Assembly (NCBI GenBank): GCA_022360135.1
Contig: JAKSDM010000604.1
Span: 1 to 5,146 of the forward strand
DNA length: 5,146 nucleotides
Reading direction: 5' to 3'
Origin: Pseudanabaenales cyanobacterium
GTDB taxonomy: Bacteria; Cyanobacteriota; Cyanobacteriia; Phormidesmidales; Phormidesmidaceae
The notes under the pieces are model-generated. The model made no database searches and had not been told where the DNA came from. It saw only the letters and a list, made by a program, of their open reading frames with translations. Shown piece by piece: positions 5,112-5,146 of the stretch. Within the stretch, counting starts at the first letter, position 1. Each line of letters starts with the position of its first letter. Both the position numbers and the translations under genes were made by a program.

Positions 5112-5146
5112 ATGCCTCAAGAATCCCAGCGTCACAACCAAAACCG
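5112..5146 (+). CDS. Possible start of an unidentified gene, cut by window end
   Basis: An ATG at 5112 opens MPQESQRHNQN and stays open to the window end. The same frame is open back to a TGA at 5055-5057 and reads NGSIGIDFQYYLKEVKA before the ATG, so the true start, or a fragment of a longer gene, may lie further left. GTG at 5103 is another possible start. AGAAG at 5099-5103 could be a weak ribosome binding site for the ATG. With so few residues I cannot assign a family. Confidence 0.25.
   Translation, partial: MPQESQRHNQN

Noticed and set aside
1..5146. CRISPR array, tRNA, rRNA or tmRNA genes
   Set aside because: No regularly spaced repeats and no cloverleaf or rRNA-like sequence was found on either strand by eye.

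Overview
The window reads as accessory DNA, probably plasmid or integrated-plasmid, from a cyanobacterium. The octamer GCGATCGC (HIP1, the highly iterated palindrome of cyanobacterial genomes) occurs five times in 5.1 kb, at 1151, 2327, 2503, 3678 and 4386, against about one per 65 kb expected by chance. Several small proteins also resemble cyanobacterium-specific families as I remember them. I cannot name a genus.

Left part (1-2310, + strand). A 23-codon tail of an unidentified gene ends at 72. An AT-rich leader with direct repeats (about 100-250) follows. Next comes a compact three-gene operon. Its first gene is an actin-like ATPase of the ParM/StbA plasmid-segregation type. The second encodes a 179-aa protein with a basic, strand-helix-helix-like N-terminus and an acidic C-terminal tail, the layout of a ParR adaptor. 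The third encodes a 129-aa protein of unknown function. The repeats in the leader are candidates for the centromere (parC). Together this would be a type II-like partition cassette. The actin is unusual in lacking the canonical phosphate-2 aspartate.

Middle (2421-3633, - strand). Three small genes lie here: a 103-aa protein with a very acidic tail, an 83-aa protein of a conserved cyanobacterial type, and a 62-aa helix-turn-helix protein that looks cut short. Between the last two, bases 3221-3380 hold four consecutive GC-rich inverted repeats. They lie directly upstream of the 83-aa gene's ribosome binding site and may form a structured leader.

Right part (3854-5146). A + strand gene encodes a membrane-anchored, proline-rich protein with a small beta-rich C-terminal domain. 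It is followed by a REP-like hairpin. Next is the C-terminal remnant of a DUF6399-type transposase on the - strand, broken by a 101-bp MITE-like element (4731-4831). This element has 25-bp imperfect terminal inverted repeats and a GGA target duplication. Removing the element plus one GGA exactly restores the transposase frame. The element also carries a near-consensus promoter. The last ~90 bases may hold the start of another + strand gene.
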